This document shows positions 7,008 to 12,944 of a stretch of 12,944 nucleotides of DNA, piece by piece; the stretch's first letter is position 1, and each line of letters begins with the position of its first letter. Source of the DNA: VFBF01 sp033764865 (GTDB taxonomy: Bacteria > Pseudomonadota > Alphaproteobacteria > Caulobacterales > Aquidulcibacteraceae). The notes under the pieces were generated by a model. It worked only from the letters and a program-made list of their open reading frames with translations. It was not told where the DNA came from and searched no databases. The position numbers and the translations under genes are program-made. The stretch is taken from the NCBI GenBank assembly GCA_033764865.1, contig JANRIM010000058.1:1-12944 (forward strand), in the 5' to 3' direction.

Positions 7008-7961
7008 ATGCGCGACCCCGGCGCGCCCCTTCCAGACCACGCGATCGTGGCGCGGGGCCTGGAAAAGACCTATCGCGGCGCGGGCAAGAGCCCGCCCAAG
7101 CAGGCGCTGAAGGGCATCGACCTGACGATCCCGCGCGGGTCGTTCTTCGGGCTCCTCGGCCCCAACGGGGCGGGCAAGTCCACGTTCATCAACATCCTGG
7201 GCGGCCTCGTGGTGAAGACCGGAGGGGACGCCGCGATCTGGGGCTTCGACATCACGACCGACCCGCGCAACGCGCGCGGCGCCATCGGCATCGTGCCCCA
7301 GGAACTCAACATGGACCCGTTCTTCACGCCGTATGAGTCGCTGGAGATGCAGGCGGGCTTCTACGGCGTGCCGAAGGCCGAGCGGCGGACCGACGAGATC
7401 CTCGACGCCGTGGGCCTGCTCGACAAGCGCGACGCGTACGCGCGCACGCTGTCGGGCGGCATGAAGCGACGGCTGCTGGTGGCCAAGGCGCTGGTGCACA
7501 CGCCCCCCGTGGTGGTGCTGGACGAACCCACCGCCGGCGTCGACGTCGACCTGCGCAAGCAGCTGTGGGCCTACATCAAGACGCTGCACGCGCGGGGCGT
7601 CACCATCGTGCTGACCACGCATTACCTGGAGGAAGCGCAGGAACTCTGCGACACCATCGCCATCATCAACCACGGCGCGGTCATCGCCTGCGAGCCGACC
7701 CCGCAGATCCTGCGCCGGCTCGACAAGCGCACCCTCGTCATCGTGCCGCAGACGCCGTTGAGCGAGCCGCCCGCCGGCCTCGCCGGCCTCGACGCGGTGA
7801 TCCGCAAGGACGGGGCGCTGGCCATCACCTACGGCGCGGGCGCGCGCACGGTGGAGGCGCTGCTGGACCGGGTGAAGGCCGCCGGCGTCGCCATCAAGGA
7901 TCTCTCCACCGAGGAACCGGACCTGGAGGACGTGTTCGTCGCGCTCACCAGCGCGGGCTGA
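7008..7961 (+). CDS. YadG-like ABC transporter ATP-binding protein
   Basis: A 317-residue ABC ATPase with all motifs: Walker A GPNGAGKST (51-59), Q-loop Q98, signature LSGGM (148-152), Walker B VVVLDEP (168-174, catalytic E173), D-loop GVD (177-179) and switch H205. Stretches such as the Walker A context, IGIVPQELNMDPF, LSGGMKRRL, DEPTAGVDVDLR and LTTHYLEEA match the YadG (CcmA/DrrA-type) subfamily, which pairs with a separate YadH-type ABC-2 permease to form an exporter. About 90 residues after the core (220-317) are the usual C-terminal extension. No permease gene is adjacent: mutA follows on the same strand and the zinc-finger gene lies upstream on the other. The ATG at 7008 has only a weak purine stretch upstream. 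The cargo is unknown. Confidence 0.92.
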   Translation: MRDPGAPLPDHAIVARGLEKTYRGAGKSPPKQALKGIDLTIPRGSFFGLLGPNGAGKSTFINILGGLVVKTGGDAAIWGFDITTDPRNARGAIGIVPQELNMDPFFTPYESLEMQAGFYGVPKAERRTDEILDAVGLLDKRDAYARTLSGGMKRRLLVAKALVHTPPVVVLDEPTAGVDVDLRKQLWAYIKTLHARGVTIVLTTHYLEEAQELCDTIAIINHGAVIACEPTPQILRRLDKRTLVIVPQTPLSEPPAGLAGLDAVIRKDGALAITYGAGARTVEALLDRVKAAGVAIKDLSTEEPDLEDVFVALTSAG

Positions 7962-7970
7962 CGCCCGGGC

Positions 7971-8002
7971 GCCCCTCCCCGTTGACGCCCCTCCCCCTTG
8001 AC
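7971..8002 (+). repeat. Two 16-bp tandem repeats upstream of mutA
   Basis: GCCCCTCCCCGTTGAC (7971-7986) is followed directly by GCCCCTCCCCCTTGAC (7987-8002), 15 of 16 bases identical. The second copy's TTGAC pairs with GTCAA at 8009-8013 across a 6-base loop. The repeat fills most of the gap between the ABC ATPase stop and the mutA ATG. It could be a regulator-binding site or a simple duplication. Confidence 0.6.
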
Positions 8003-8033
8003 GCCCGAGTCAACGCACGCCTCATTCCGGCCC

Positions 8034-9896
8034 ATGACCGAGGCCGTTCTCCCGCTCGCCGCCGATTTCCCCGATCAGGACGAGGCGCGCTGGCGCGCAC
8101 TCGCGGAAGCGGCGCTCAAGGGCGCGCCGTGGGACCGCCTGATGGGGCGCACCGCCGACGGCCTCGCCGTGCAACCGCTCTACCGCGAGACCGACTGCCC
8201 CACCGCCCATGACCCCGCCGGCCTGCCCGGCCACGCGCCCTTCGCGCGCGGCGCGCACCGTGCGCCCGATCCCTGGACGCCATGGCGCATCCGGCAAAGC
8301 TTCGTCGAGCGCGATCCCGCGCTGCTGCATGCGGCGATCCTCGCCGACCTTGAAGGCGGCGTGTCGGCGATCGAACTGGTGATCGGCGCCGACGGCGCCG
8401 CAATCGCCTCGGCGGCGGAGCTGCGCGCGGCGCTGGACGGCGTGCTGGTGGACCTCGCGCCCATCTCGCTCGACGCCGAGGACGGCCTAGCCGCCGCGGG
8501 CTGGCTGGTGGAGATGCTGCGGGACGTGGGGCCCGCCGCGCTGACGCCGGGCTTCGACGTCAACCCCGTCGGCGCCCTGATGCGCACTGGCGCCATGGAC
8601 GAAGGCGCGCTCAAGGCCGCCGCGGCGCTGGCGGCCCGCCACCGCGATCTCTTCCCCGAAGCCACGTGGCTACGCGCCGACGCGCGCCCCGTGCACGAGG
8701 CGGGCGGTTCGGAGGCGCAGGAGATCGGCGCGGCGCTGAGCGCCGGCGTCGCATACCTGCGCGCGCTCGCCGACGCCGGTTTTTCCATCGACGACGCCGC
8801 GCGCGCCATCGCGTTCACCGTGAGCGTGGGCCCGGACGTGCTGCTGGAGGCGGCCAAGCTGCGCGCGCTGCGCCTTGCGTGGGCGCGCGTGCTGGAGGCG
8901 GCCGGCGCCGGCGACGGCGCGCGCGCCGCGAAACTGCACGCCGTCACCTCCCGGCGGATGATGACGCGCAGCGATCCCTGGACCAACATGCTGCGCACCA
9001 CCGCCGCCGGATTCGCCGCGGCCGTGGGCGGCGCCGACGCGATCACCGTGCTTCCTTTCACCGACGCGCTGGGCCGGCCCACGCCGTTCGGGCGCCGCAT
9101 CGCGCGCAACGCGCAGATCATCCTGATGGAGGAAAGCCATCTCGGCCGCGTGGCCGATCCCGCGGGCGGATCATGGTTCGTGGAGGCGCTGACGCGCGAT
9201 CTGGCCGCAGCGGCGTGGAAGGAGATGCAGGGGCTGGAGGCGCAGGGCGGCGTCGTCGCCGCGCTGCGCGGGGGCGTGCTGCAGCACGAAGTGGCGCTCA
9301 TGCGCCAGAAGCGGGAGAAGGCCTTCGCCACGCGGCGCGAGAGCGTCACCGGCGTGACGGACTTCCCCCTGCTGGGCGCGGAGGCGCCGGCGGTGTCGGG
9401 CCCGTGGGCGGCGCGCGCGCCGGCGTCGGACAAGGCGCTTGCGCCGATCCGCTGGGCGGCGCCCTTCGAGGCGCTGCGCGACCGCGGCGAGGCCGCGAAG
9501 TCGCGCGCATTCTTCGCCACGCTTGGCCCACTCTCCGAATTCAGCGCGCGCGCCAACTTCGCGCGCAACCTGCTGGCTGCGGGCGGCGTCGACGCCATCG
9601 GCCCGGAGGCCGTGTACGACAGCGACGACGCACGCGTCGCGGCCTTCGCCCGGAGCGGCGCCGCCGTCGCGGTGCTGTGCGGCGCCGACGCGCGCTACGC
9701 GACGCAGGCCGCGCCCGCCGCGCAGGCGCTGAAGGCCGCCGGCGCGCTGTGGATTGTCTACGCCGGCAAGCCCGCCGATGAAGCCGCCCTGCGCGCGGCG
9801 GGCGTGGACCAGTTCGTGATGGCGGGGCAGGACGCGCTTGAGGCGCTGAAGACGCTGCACGCCGCGCTCGGCCTCGGGCCGGAGCCGGGCGCGTGA
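8034..9896 (+). CDS. mutA: Methylmalonyl-CoA mutase small (beta) subunit
   Basis: Non-catalytic small subunit of adenosylcobalamin-dependent methylmalonyl-CoA mutase; it pairs with MutB. At 620 residues it is close to the usual length (about 620-640). The N-terminal linker contains the typical LKGAPWDRLMGRTADGLAVQ segment, followed by a degenerate TIM-barrel mutase domain to about residue 465 with TNMLRTT, RIARNAQIIL and DPAGGSWFVE blocks. The C-terminal Rossmann-like domain (about 495-620) lacks the DXHXXG cobalamin-binding motif, as expected for the beta subunit. I prefer the ATG at 8034 over an in-frame TTG at 7998, which would start inside the tandem repeat. The stop overlaps the start of the GH25 gene as GTGA. 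The partner gene mutB is not immediately adjacent. Confidence 0.94.
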   Translation: MTEAVLPLAADFPDQDEARWRALAEAALKGAPWDRLMGRTADGLAVQPLYRETDCPTAHDPAGLPGHAPFARGAHRAPDPWTPWRIRQSFVERDPALLHAAILADLEGGVSAIELVIGADGAAIASAAELRAALDGVLVDLAPISLDAEDGLAAAGWLVEMLRDVGPAALTPGFDVNPVGALMRTGAMDEGALKAAAALAARHRDLFPEATWLRADARPVHEAGGSEAQEIGAALSAGVAYLRALADAGFSIDDAARAIAFTVSVGPDVLLEAAKLRALRLAWARVLEAAGAGDGARAAKLHAVTSRRMMTRSDPWTNMLRTTAAGFAAAVGGADAITVLPFTDALGRPTPFGRRIARNAQIILMEESHLGRVADPAGGSWFVEALTRDLAAAAWKEMQGLEAQGGVVAALRGGVLQHEVALMRQKREKAFATRRESVTGVTDFPLLGAEAPAVSGPWAARAPASDKALAPIRWAAPFEALRDRGEAAKSRAFFATLGPLSEFSARANFARNLLAAGGVDAIGPEAVYDSDDARVAAFARSGAAVAVLCGADARYATQAAPAAQALKAAGALWIVYAGKPADEAALRAAGVDQFVMAGQDALEALKTLHAALGLGPEPGA

Positions 9897-10600
9897 CGCG
9901 CGCCGGCCTGTTGTGGGCGGGCCTTGGCGTGGGCGCGATCGTCGCCGCGGCGGGGCTTTTGCTGGCGAGCGGGTTCTGGTCGCCGTGGGCGCACCGGTTC
10001 GTGCAGGGCGTGGACGTCTCGCGCCACCAGGGGCCGATCGACTGGCGCACGCTTGCGCGCGGCGACATCCGCTTCGCCTACATCAAGGCCACCGAAGGCG
10101 GCGACTACGTGGACCCGCTGTTCGCCGCCCACTGGCGCGGCGCGGGCGAGGCCGGGATCGCGCGCGGCGCCTACCACTTCTTCACGCTGTGCCGCAGCGG
10201 TGCGCTGCAGGCGGCGCACTTCATCGGCGTCATGCCGCGCGATGCGGAGCTGCCGCCGGCGGTGGACCTCGAACACATGGGCCCCTGCCGCCGCGGCCCC
10301 ACCATGACCGACATCCCCCGCGAGGTGGACATCTATCTCGACGCGGTGGAGCGCGCGACCGGCCGTCGGCCCATCCTCTACACCACGCGGCAGTTCCACG
10401 ACGCCCACCTCACCCGCATCGCCGGCGAGCGCTTCTGGGTGCGCAGCCTGTTCCGCTGGCCGCAGTTCCGCCGGCGCGACTGGGTGATCTGGCAGCACCA
10501 CAACAAGGGCGCGCGCCCCGGCGTGCAGGGCCCGGTGGATCTGAACAGCTTCCGCGGCGACGCGGCCGCGTTCGCCGCGTTCGCGGGAAGCGCGCCATGA
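9893..10600 (+). CDS. GH25 lysozyme-like muramidase, membrane-anchored
   Basis: A 235-residue glycoside hydrolase family 25 protein, a family that cleaves the beta-1,4 bond between N-acetylmuramic acid and N-acetylglucosamine in peptidoglycan. Residues 5-27 form one hydrophobic helix without a clear cleavage site, so it is probably an anchor facing the periplasm. The catalytic barrel runs from about 38 to 230, with GVDVSRHQGPIDW (D41), FAYIKATEGGDYVDP (E68) and the catalytic DXE pair D125/E127 in AVDLEHMG; RRPILYTT, WVRSLF and WVIWQH are further family blocks. The GTG start overlaps the mutA TGA (GTGA), so it should be co-translated with mutA. A cell-wall enzyme between two metabolic subunit genes is functionally odd. 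Peptidoglycan is the expected substrate, not shown here. Confidence 0.92.
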   Translation: MTRAGLLWAGLGVGAIVAAAGLLLASGFWSPWAHRFVQGVDVSRHQGPIDWRTLARGDIRFAYIKATEGGDYVDPLFAAHWRGAGEAGIARGAYHFFTLCRSGALQAAHFIGVMPRDAELPPAVDLEHMGPCRRGPTMTDIPREVDIYLDAVERATGRRPILYTTRQFHDAHLTRIAGERFWVRSLFRWPQFRRRDWVIWQHHNKGARPGVQGPVDLNSFRGDAAAFAAFAGSAP

Positions 10601-10621
10601 GACCGTCCGCGCACCATGATT

Positions 10622-10740
10622 TTTCTTCCCCCGCATCGCGGGGGAAGTGGCTCCGGCGAAGCCGGAGTCGACGGGGGCGCGTCGCGTGCCACCATCCCCC
10701 GGCTAGGCCGGGTACTTCCCCCGCCATGCGGGGGAAGAAA
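10622..10740. repeat. Composite palindromic element (REP/BIME- or MITE-like) between GH25 gene and mutB
   Basis: The 119-bp element has 26-bp terminal inverted repeats (10622-10647 and 10715-10740) matching at 25 of 26 positions. Each end is itself a hairpin: CTTCCCCCGC and GCGGGGGAAG with a 3-base loop (10625-10647 and 10715-10737). Inside are CTCCGGC-GAA-GCCGGAG (10651-10667), CGACG/CGTCG (10669-10684), CCCGGC-TAG-GCCGGG (10698-10712) and the pair GTGGC/GCCAC (10647-10651, 10688-10692). A T-run precedes and an A-run follows it, the wrong way round for an intrinsic terminator. It fills most of the 163-bp gap before mutB. It resembles dispersed palindromic repeats common in GC-rich alphaproteobacteria; the copy number is unknown. 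Confidence 0.85.
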
Positions 10741-10763
10741 CATCTGCTGGGAAGATCCACCCC

Positions 10764-12929
10764 ATGAGCCTGCCCGATTTCTCCAAGATCGATCTCGATC
10801 TGCCGGCCCCGAAGAAGCCGGCGCCCGCGCAAAACGCGGGCGATCCGTGGCTGACGCCGGAAGGCGTTCCCGTGAAGCCGGTCTACACCGCCGCCGACCG
10901 CGCCGGGCTCGACTTCGTGGACGGCTTTCCGGGCGTGGCGCCGTTCGCACGCGGGCCCTATCCCACGATGTACGTCCAGCAGCCCTGGACCATCCGCCAG
11001 TACGCGGGCTTCTCCACGGCGGAGGATTCCAACGCCTTCTACCGGCGCAACCTGGCCGCCGGCCAGAAGGGCCTCTCTGTGGCGTTCGATCTCGCCACCC
11101 ATCGCGGCTACGATTCAGATCACCCCCGCGTGCCGGGAGACGTGGGCATGGCCGGCGTCGCCATCGACAGCATCTACGACATGCGCACGCTCTTTGCGGG
11201 CATCCCGCTCGACGAGATGAGCGTGTCGATGACGATGAACGGCGCGGTGCTGCCGGTGCTGTCGCTCTACATCGTGGCGGCGGAGGAACAGGGCGTGGCG
11301 CCGGCCAAGCTCTCCGGGACCATCCAGAACGACATCCTCAAGGAGTTCATGGTCCGCAACACCTACATCTATCCGCCTGCGCCATCGATGCGGATCATCT
11401 CCGACATCTTCGCCTTCACCGCGCAGAACATGCCGAAGTTCAACTCCATCTCCATCAGCGGCTATCACATGCAGGAGGCCGGCGCGACCGCCGATCTCGA
11501 GCTCGCCTACACGCTGGCGGACGGCGTGGAGTACCTGCGCGCGGGCATTGCCGCGGGCCTTGGCGTGGACCGGTTCGCGCCGCGCCTGTCGTTCTTCTGG
11601 GCGATCGGGATGAACCCGTTCATGGAGATCGCCAAGATGCGCGCAGGACGCCTCCTGTGGGCGAAACTGGTGAAGCAGTTCGGCGCAGGCGACGAGAAAT
11701 CCCTCGCGCTGCGCACGCACTGCCAGACGAGCGGCTGGAGCCTCACCGCACAGGACGTCTTCAACAACGCCACGCGCACCTGCATCGAGGCCATGGCCGC
11801 CGCCTGGGGCCACACGCAGTCGCTGCACACCAACGCGCTCGACGAGGCGCTGGCGCTGCCCACGGATTTCTCCGCCCGCATCGCGCGCAACACCCAGATC
11901 TTCCTGCAGAACGAGGCGGGCGTGACGCGCCCCGCCGATCCCTGGGGCGGCTCCTACTACGTGGAGCGGCTGACGCACGATCTCGCGGCCAAGGCCTGGA
12001 CGCTCATCGAAGAGGTGGAGGCGCTCGGTGGCATGGCGAAGGCCATCGAACAGGGCCTGCCGAAGCTGCGCATCGAGGAAGCCGCCGCGCGCACGCAGGC
12101 GCGCATCGACACGGGCGTGCAGACGGTGGTGGGCGTCAACAAGTTCCGCCTCGCCGAGAAGGAGGACGTGCCCGTCCTCAAGGTGGACAACGCCGCCGTG
12201 CGCGCCATGCAGCTCGACAAGCTCAAGCGCCTGCGCGCCGAGCGCGACGAGGCGCTGGTGCGCCAGAAACTCGACGCGCTGACCGAAGGCGCCAGGGGCT
12301 CCGCCAATCTCCTCGCACTCGGCATCGACGCGGCCCGCGCGAAAGCCACGGTGGGCGAAATTTCGCTGGCGCTGGAGACGGTGTTCGGTCGCCACCAGGC
12401 GCGCATCCAGTCGATCCAGGGCGTCTACGGGAAGGAAGCGCAGATGACGTCCGGGACCGCAGGCAAGGACGCCATCGCCGCCGCGCGCGCGAAGACCGAC
12501 GCGTTCGCCAGGGCCGAGGGCCGCCGCCCCCGCGTGCTCGTCGCCAAGATGGGCCAGGACGGCCACGACCGCGGGCAGAAAGTCATCGCGAGCGCGTTCG
12601 CCGACTTGGGCTTCGACGTCGACATCGGCCCCCTCTTCTCCACGCCCGAGGAAGTGGCGCGCATGGCGGTGGAGAACGACGTGCACGTGGTGGGCGTTTC
12701 TTCACTCGCCGCCGGGCACCTGACTTTGGTGCCCGCGCTGCGCGAAGCGCTGAGCAAGGAAGGCCGCAGCGACATCATGATCGTCGTCGGCGGCGTGATC
12801 CCGCCCGACGACGTGAGCACGCTGATGCAGATGGGCGCGAGCGCGGTGTACCCGCCGGGCACGGTGATCGCGGAAGCCGCGCAGGATCTGCTGGGAACGT
12901 TGGGCGCGCGACTAGGGCACGCGGCGTGA
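10764..12929 (+). CDS. mutB: Methylmalonyl-CoA mutase large (alpha, catalytic) subunit
   Basis: Catalytic subunit that uses adenosylcobalamin to interconvert (R)-methylmalonyl-CoA and succinyl-CoA. At 721 residues it is full length and very similar to Propionibacterium MutB and human MMUT. The barrel (about 40-560) holds the signature YPTMY then PWTIRQYAGFSTAEDSN (Y80, equal to Y89 of P. shermanii), SVSMTMNGAV, GTIQNDILKEFMVR (R198, equal to R207) and SISGYHMQEAGA (H235, equal to H244). These residues define methylmalonyl-CoA rather than isobutyryl-CoA specificity. The C-terminal cobalamin domain (about 585-715) has DGHDRG with the cobalt-ligating H601, VGVSSLAAGH and VVGGVIPP. Q73 replaces an Arg (R82 in P. 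shermanii) that contacts CoA. The ATG follows the palindromic element by 23 bases and has only a weak GGGAAG upstream. The gene ends 15 bases before the window edge. Confidence 0.97.
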   Translation: MSLPDFSKIDLDLPAPKKPAPAQNAGDPWLTPEGVPVKPVYTAADRAGLDFVDGFPGVAPFARGPYPTMYVQQPWTIRQYAGFSTAEDSNAFYRRNLAAGQKGLSVAFDLATHRGYDSDHPRVPGDVGMAGVAIDSIYDMRTLFAGIPLDEMSVSMTMNGAVLPVLSLYIVAAEEQGVAPAKLSGTIQNDILKEFMVRNTYIYPPAPSMRIISDIFAFTAQNMPKFNSISISGYHMQEAGATADLELAYTLADGVEYLRAGIAAGLGVDRFAPRLSFFWAIGMNPFMEIAKMRAGRLLWAKLVKQFGAGDEKSLALRTHCQTSGWSLTAQDVFNNATRTCIEAMAAAWGHTQSLHTNALDEALALPTDFSARIARNTQIFLQNEAGVTRPADPWGGSYYVERLTHDLAAKAWTLIEEVEALGGMAKAIEQGLPKLRIEEAAARTQARIDTGVQTVVGVNKFRLAEKEDVPVLKVDNAAVRAMQLDKLKRLRAERDEALVRQKLDALTEGARGSANLLALGIDAARAKATVGEISLALETVFGRHQARIQSIQGVYGKEAQMTSGTAGKDAIAAARAKTDAFARAEGRRPRVLVAKMGQDGHDRGQKVIASAFADLGFDVDIGPLFSTPEEVARMAVENDVHVVGVSSLAAGHLTLVPALREALSKEGRSDIMIVVGGVIPPDDVSTLMQMGASAVYPPGTVIAEAAQDLLGTLGARLGHAA

Positions 12930-12944
12930 CCGGACCGCGGGCCT

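Noticed and set aside
6668..7790. An 18-base GCCGGCCTCGCCGGCCTC string found both in the zinc-finger gene and in the ABC ATPase gene.
   Set aside because: It encodes Gly-Glu-Ala repeats in one and Ala-Gly-Leu repeats in the other; best explained by GC-rich codon use and low complexity.
7998..8033. Upstream TTG start for mutA.
   Set aside because: The 12 added residues are not family-like and would overlap the tandem repeat; the ATG at 8034 fits MutA N-termini.
8180..9598. A 472-codon minus-strand frame opposite mutA.
   Set aside because: Ser/Ala/Arg-rich shadow of a recognised mutA gene.
10622..10740. Hairpins read as an intrinsic terminator or a CRISPR array.
   Set aside because: T-run is on the 5' side and A-run on the 3' side, so no U-tract follows the stems; the two end units are inverted copies, not regularly spaced direct repeats.
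11115..12686. A 523-codon minus-strand frame opposite mutB.
   Set aside because: His/Arg-rich shadow of a strongly conserved mutB gene.

Overview
This is a GC-rich window in which nearly all sequence is coding. Gene content and protein sequence style fit an alphaproteobacterium: a heterodimeric methylmalonyl-CoA mutase (mutA plus mutB), a small CHCC zinc-finger protein, a HEPN/nucleotidyltransferase pair of the type common in that class, and a PolA with an intact proofreading domain. The genus cannot be told from the sequence alone.

Left part, minus strand (1-3042): a three-gene unit read right to left, mntA-like nucleotidyltransferase, then hepT-like HEPN protein, then polA (DNA polymerase I, cut by the left edge). 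Both junctions are 4-base ATGA overlaps, so a toxin-antitoxin-like pair appears translationally coupled to a core replication and repair gene. This is the most unusual arrangement in the window. The mntA start has a TATAGT box only 7 bases upstream, which suggests a leaderless transcript.

Middle part (3043-7961): a divergent intergenic region with a palindrome leads into a plus-strand DUF3857/transglutaminase-like protein with an intact Cys-His-Asp triad and a single C-terminal membrane helix. It converges on a minus-strand SLC13/DASS-type anion:sodium symporter gene. The two stop codons lie 7 bases apart inside one small stem-loop. Upstream of the symporter on the minus strand is a CHCC zinc-finger gene. 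A plus-strand YadG-like ABC transporter ATPase diverges from it; no permease partner is visible.

Right part, plus strand (7971-12929): a 16-bp tandem repeat, then mutA, a membrane-anchored GH25 lysozyme-like gene overlapping mutA by a GTGA, a 119-bp composite palindromic element with near-perfect terminal inverted repeats, then mutB. MutA and MutB together form adenosylcobalamin-dependent methylmalonyl-CoA mutase, which interconverts succinyl-CoA and (R)-methylmalonyl-CoA in propionate, odd-chain and branched-chain metabolism. The GH25 gene and the palindromic element separate the two subunit genes.

I found no rRNA, tRNA, CRISPR array, transposase or prophage gene. Long open frames on the opposite strand of polA, the symporter, mutA and mutB are by-products of high GC content.
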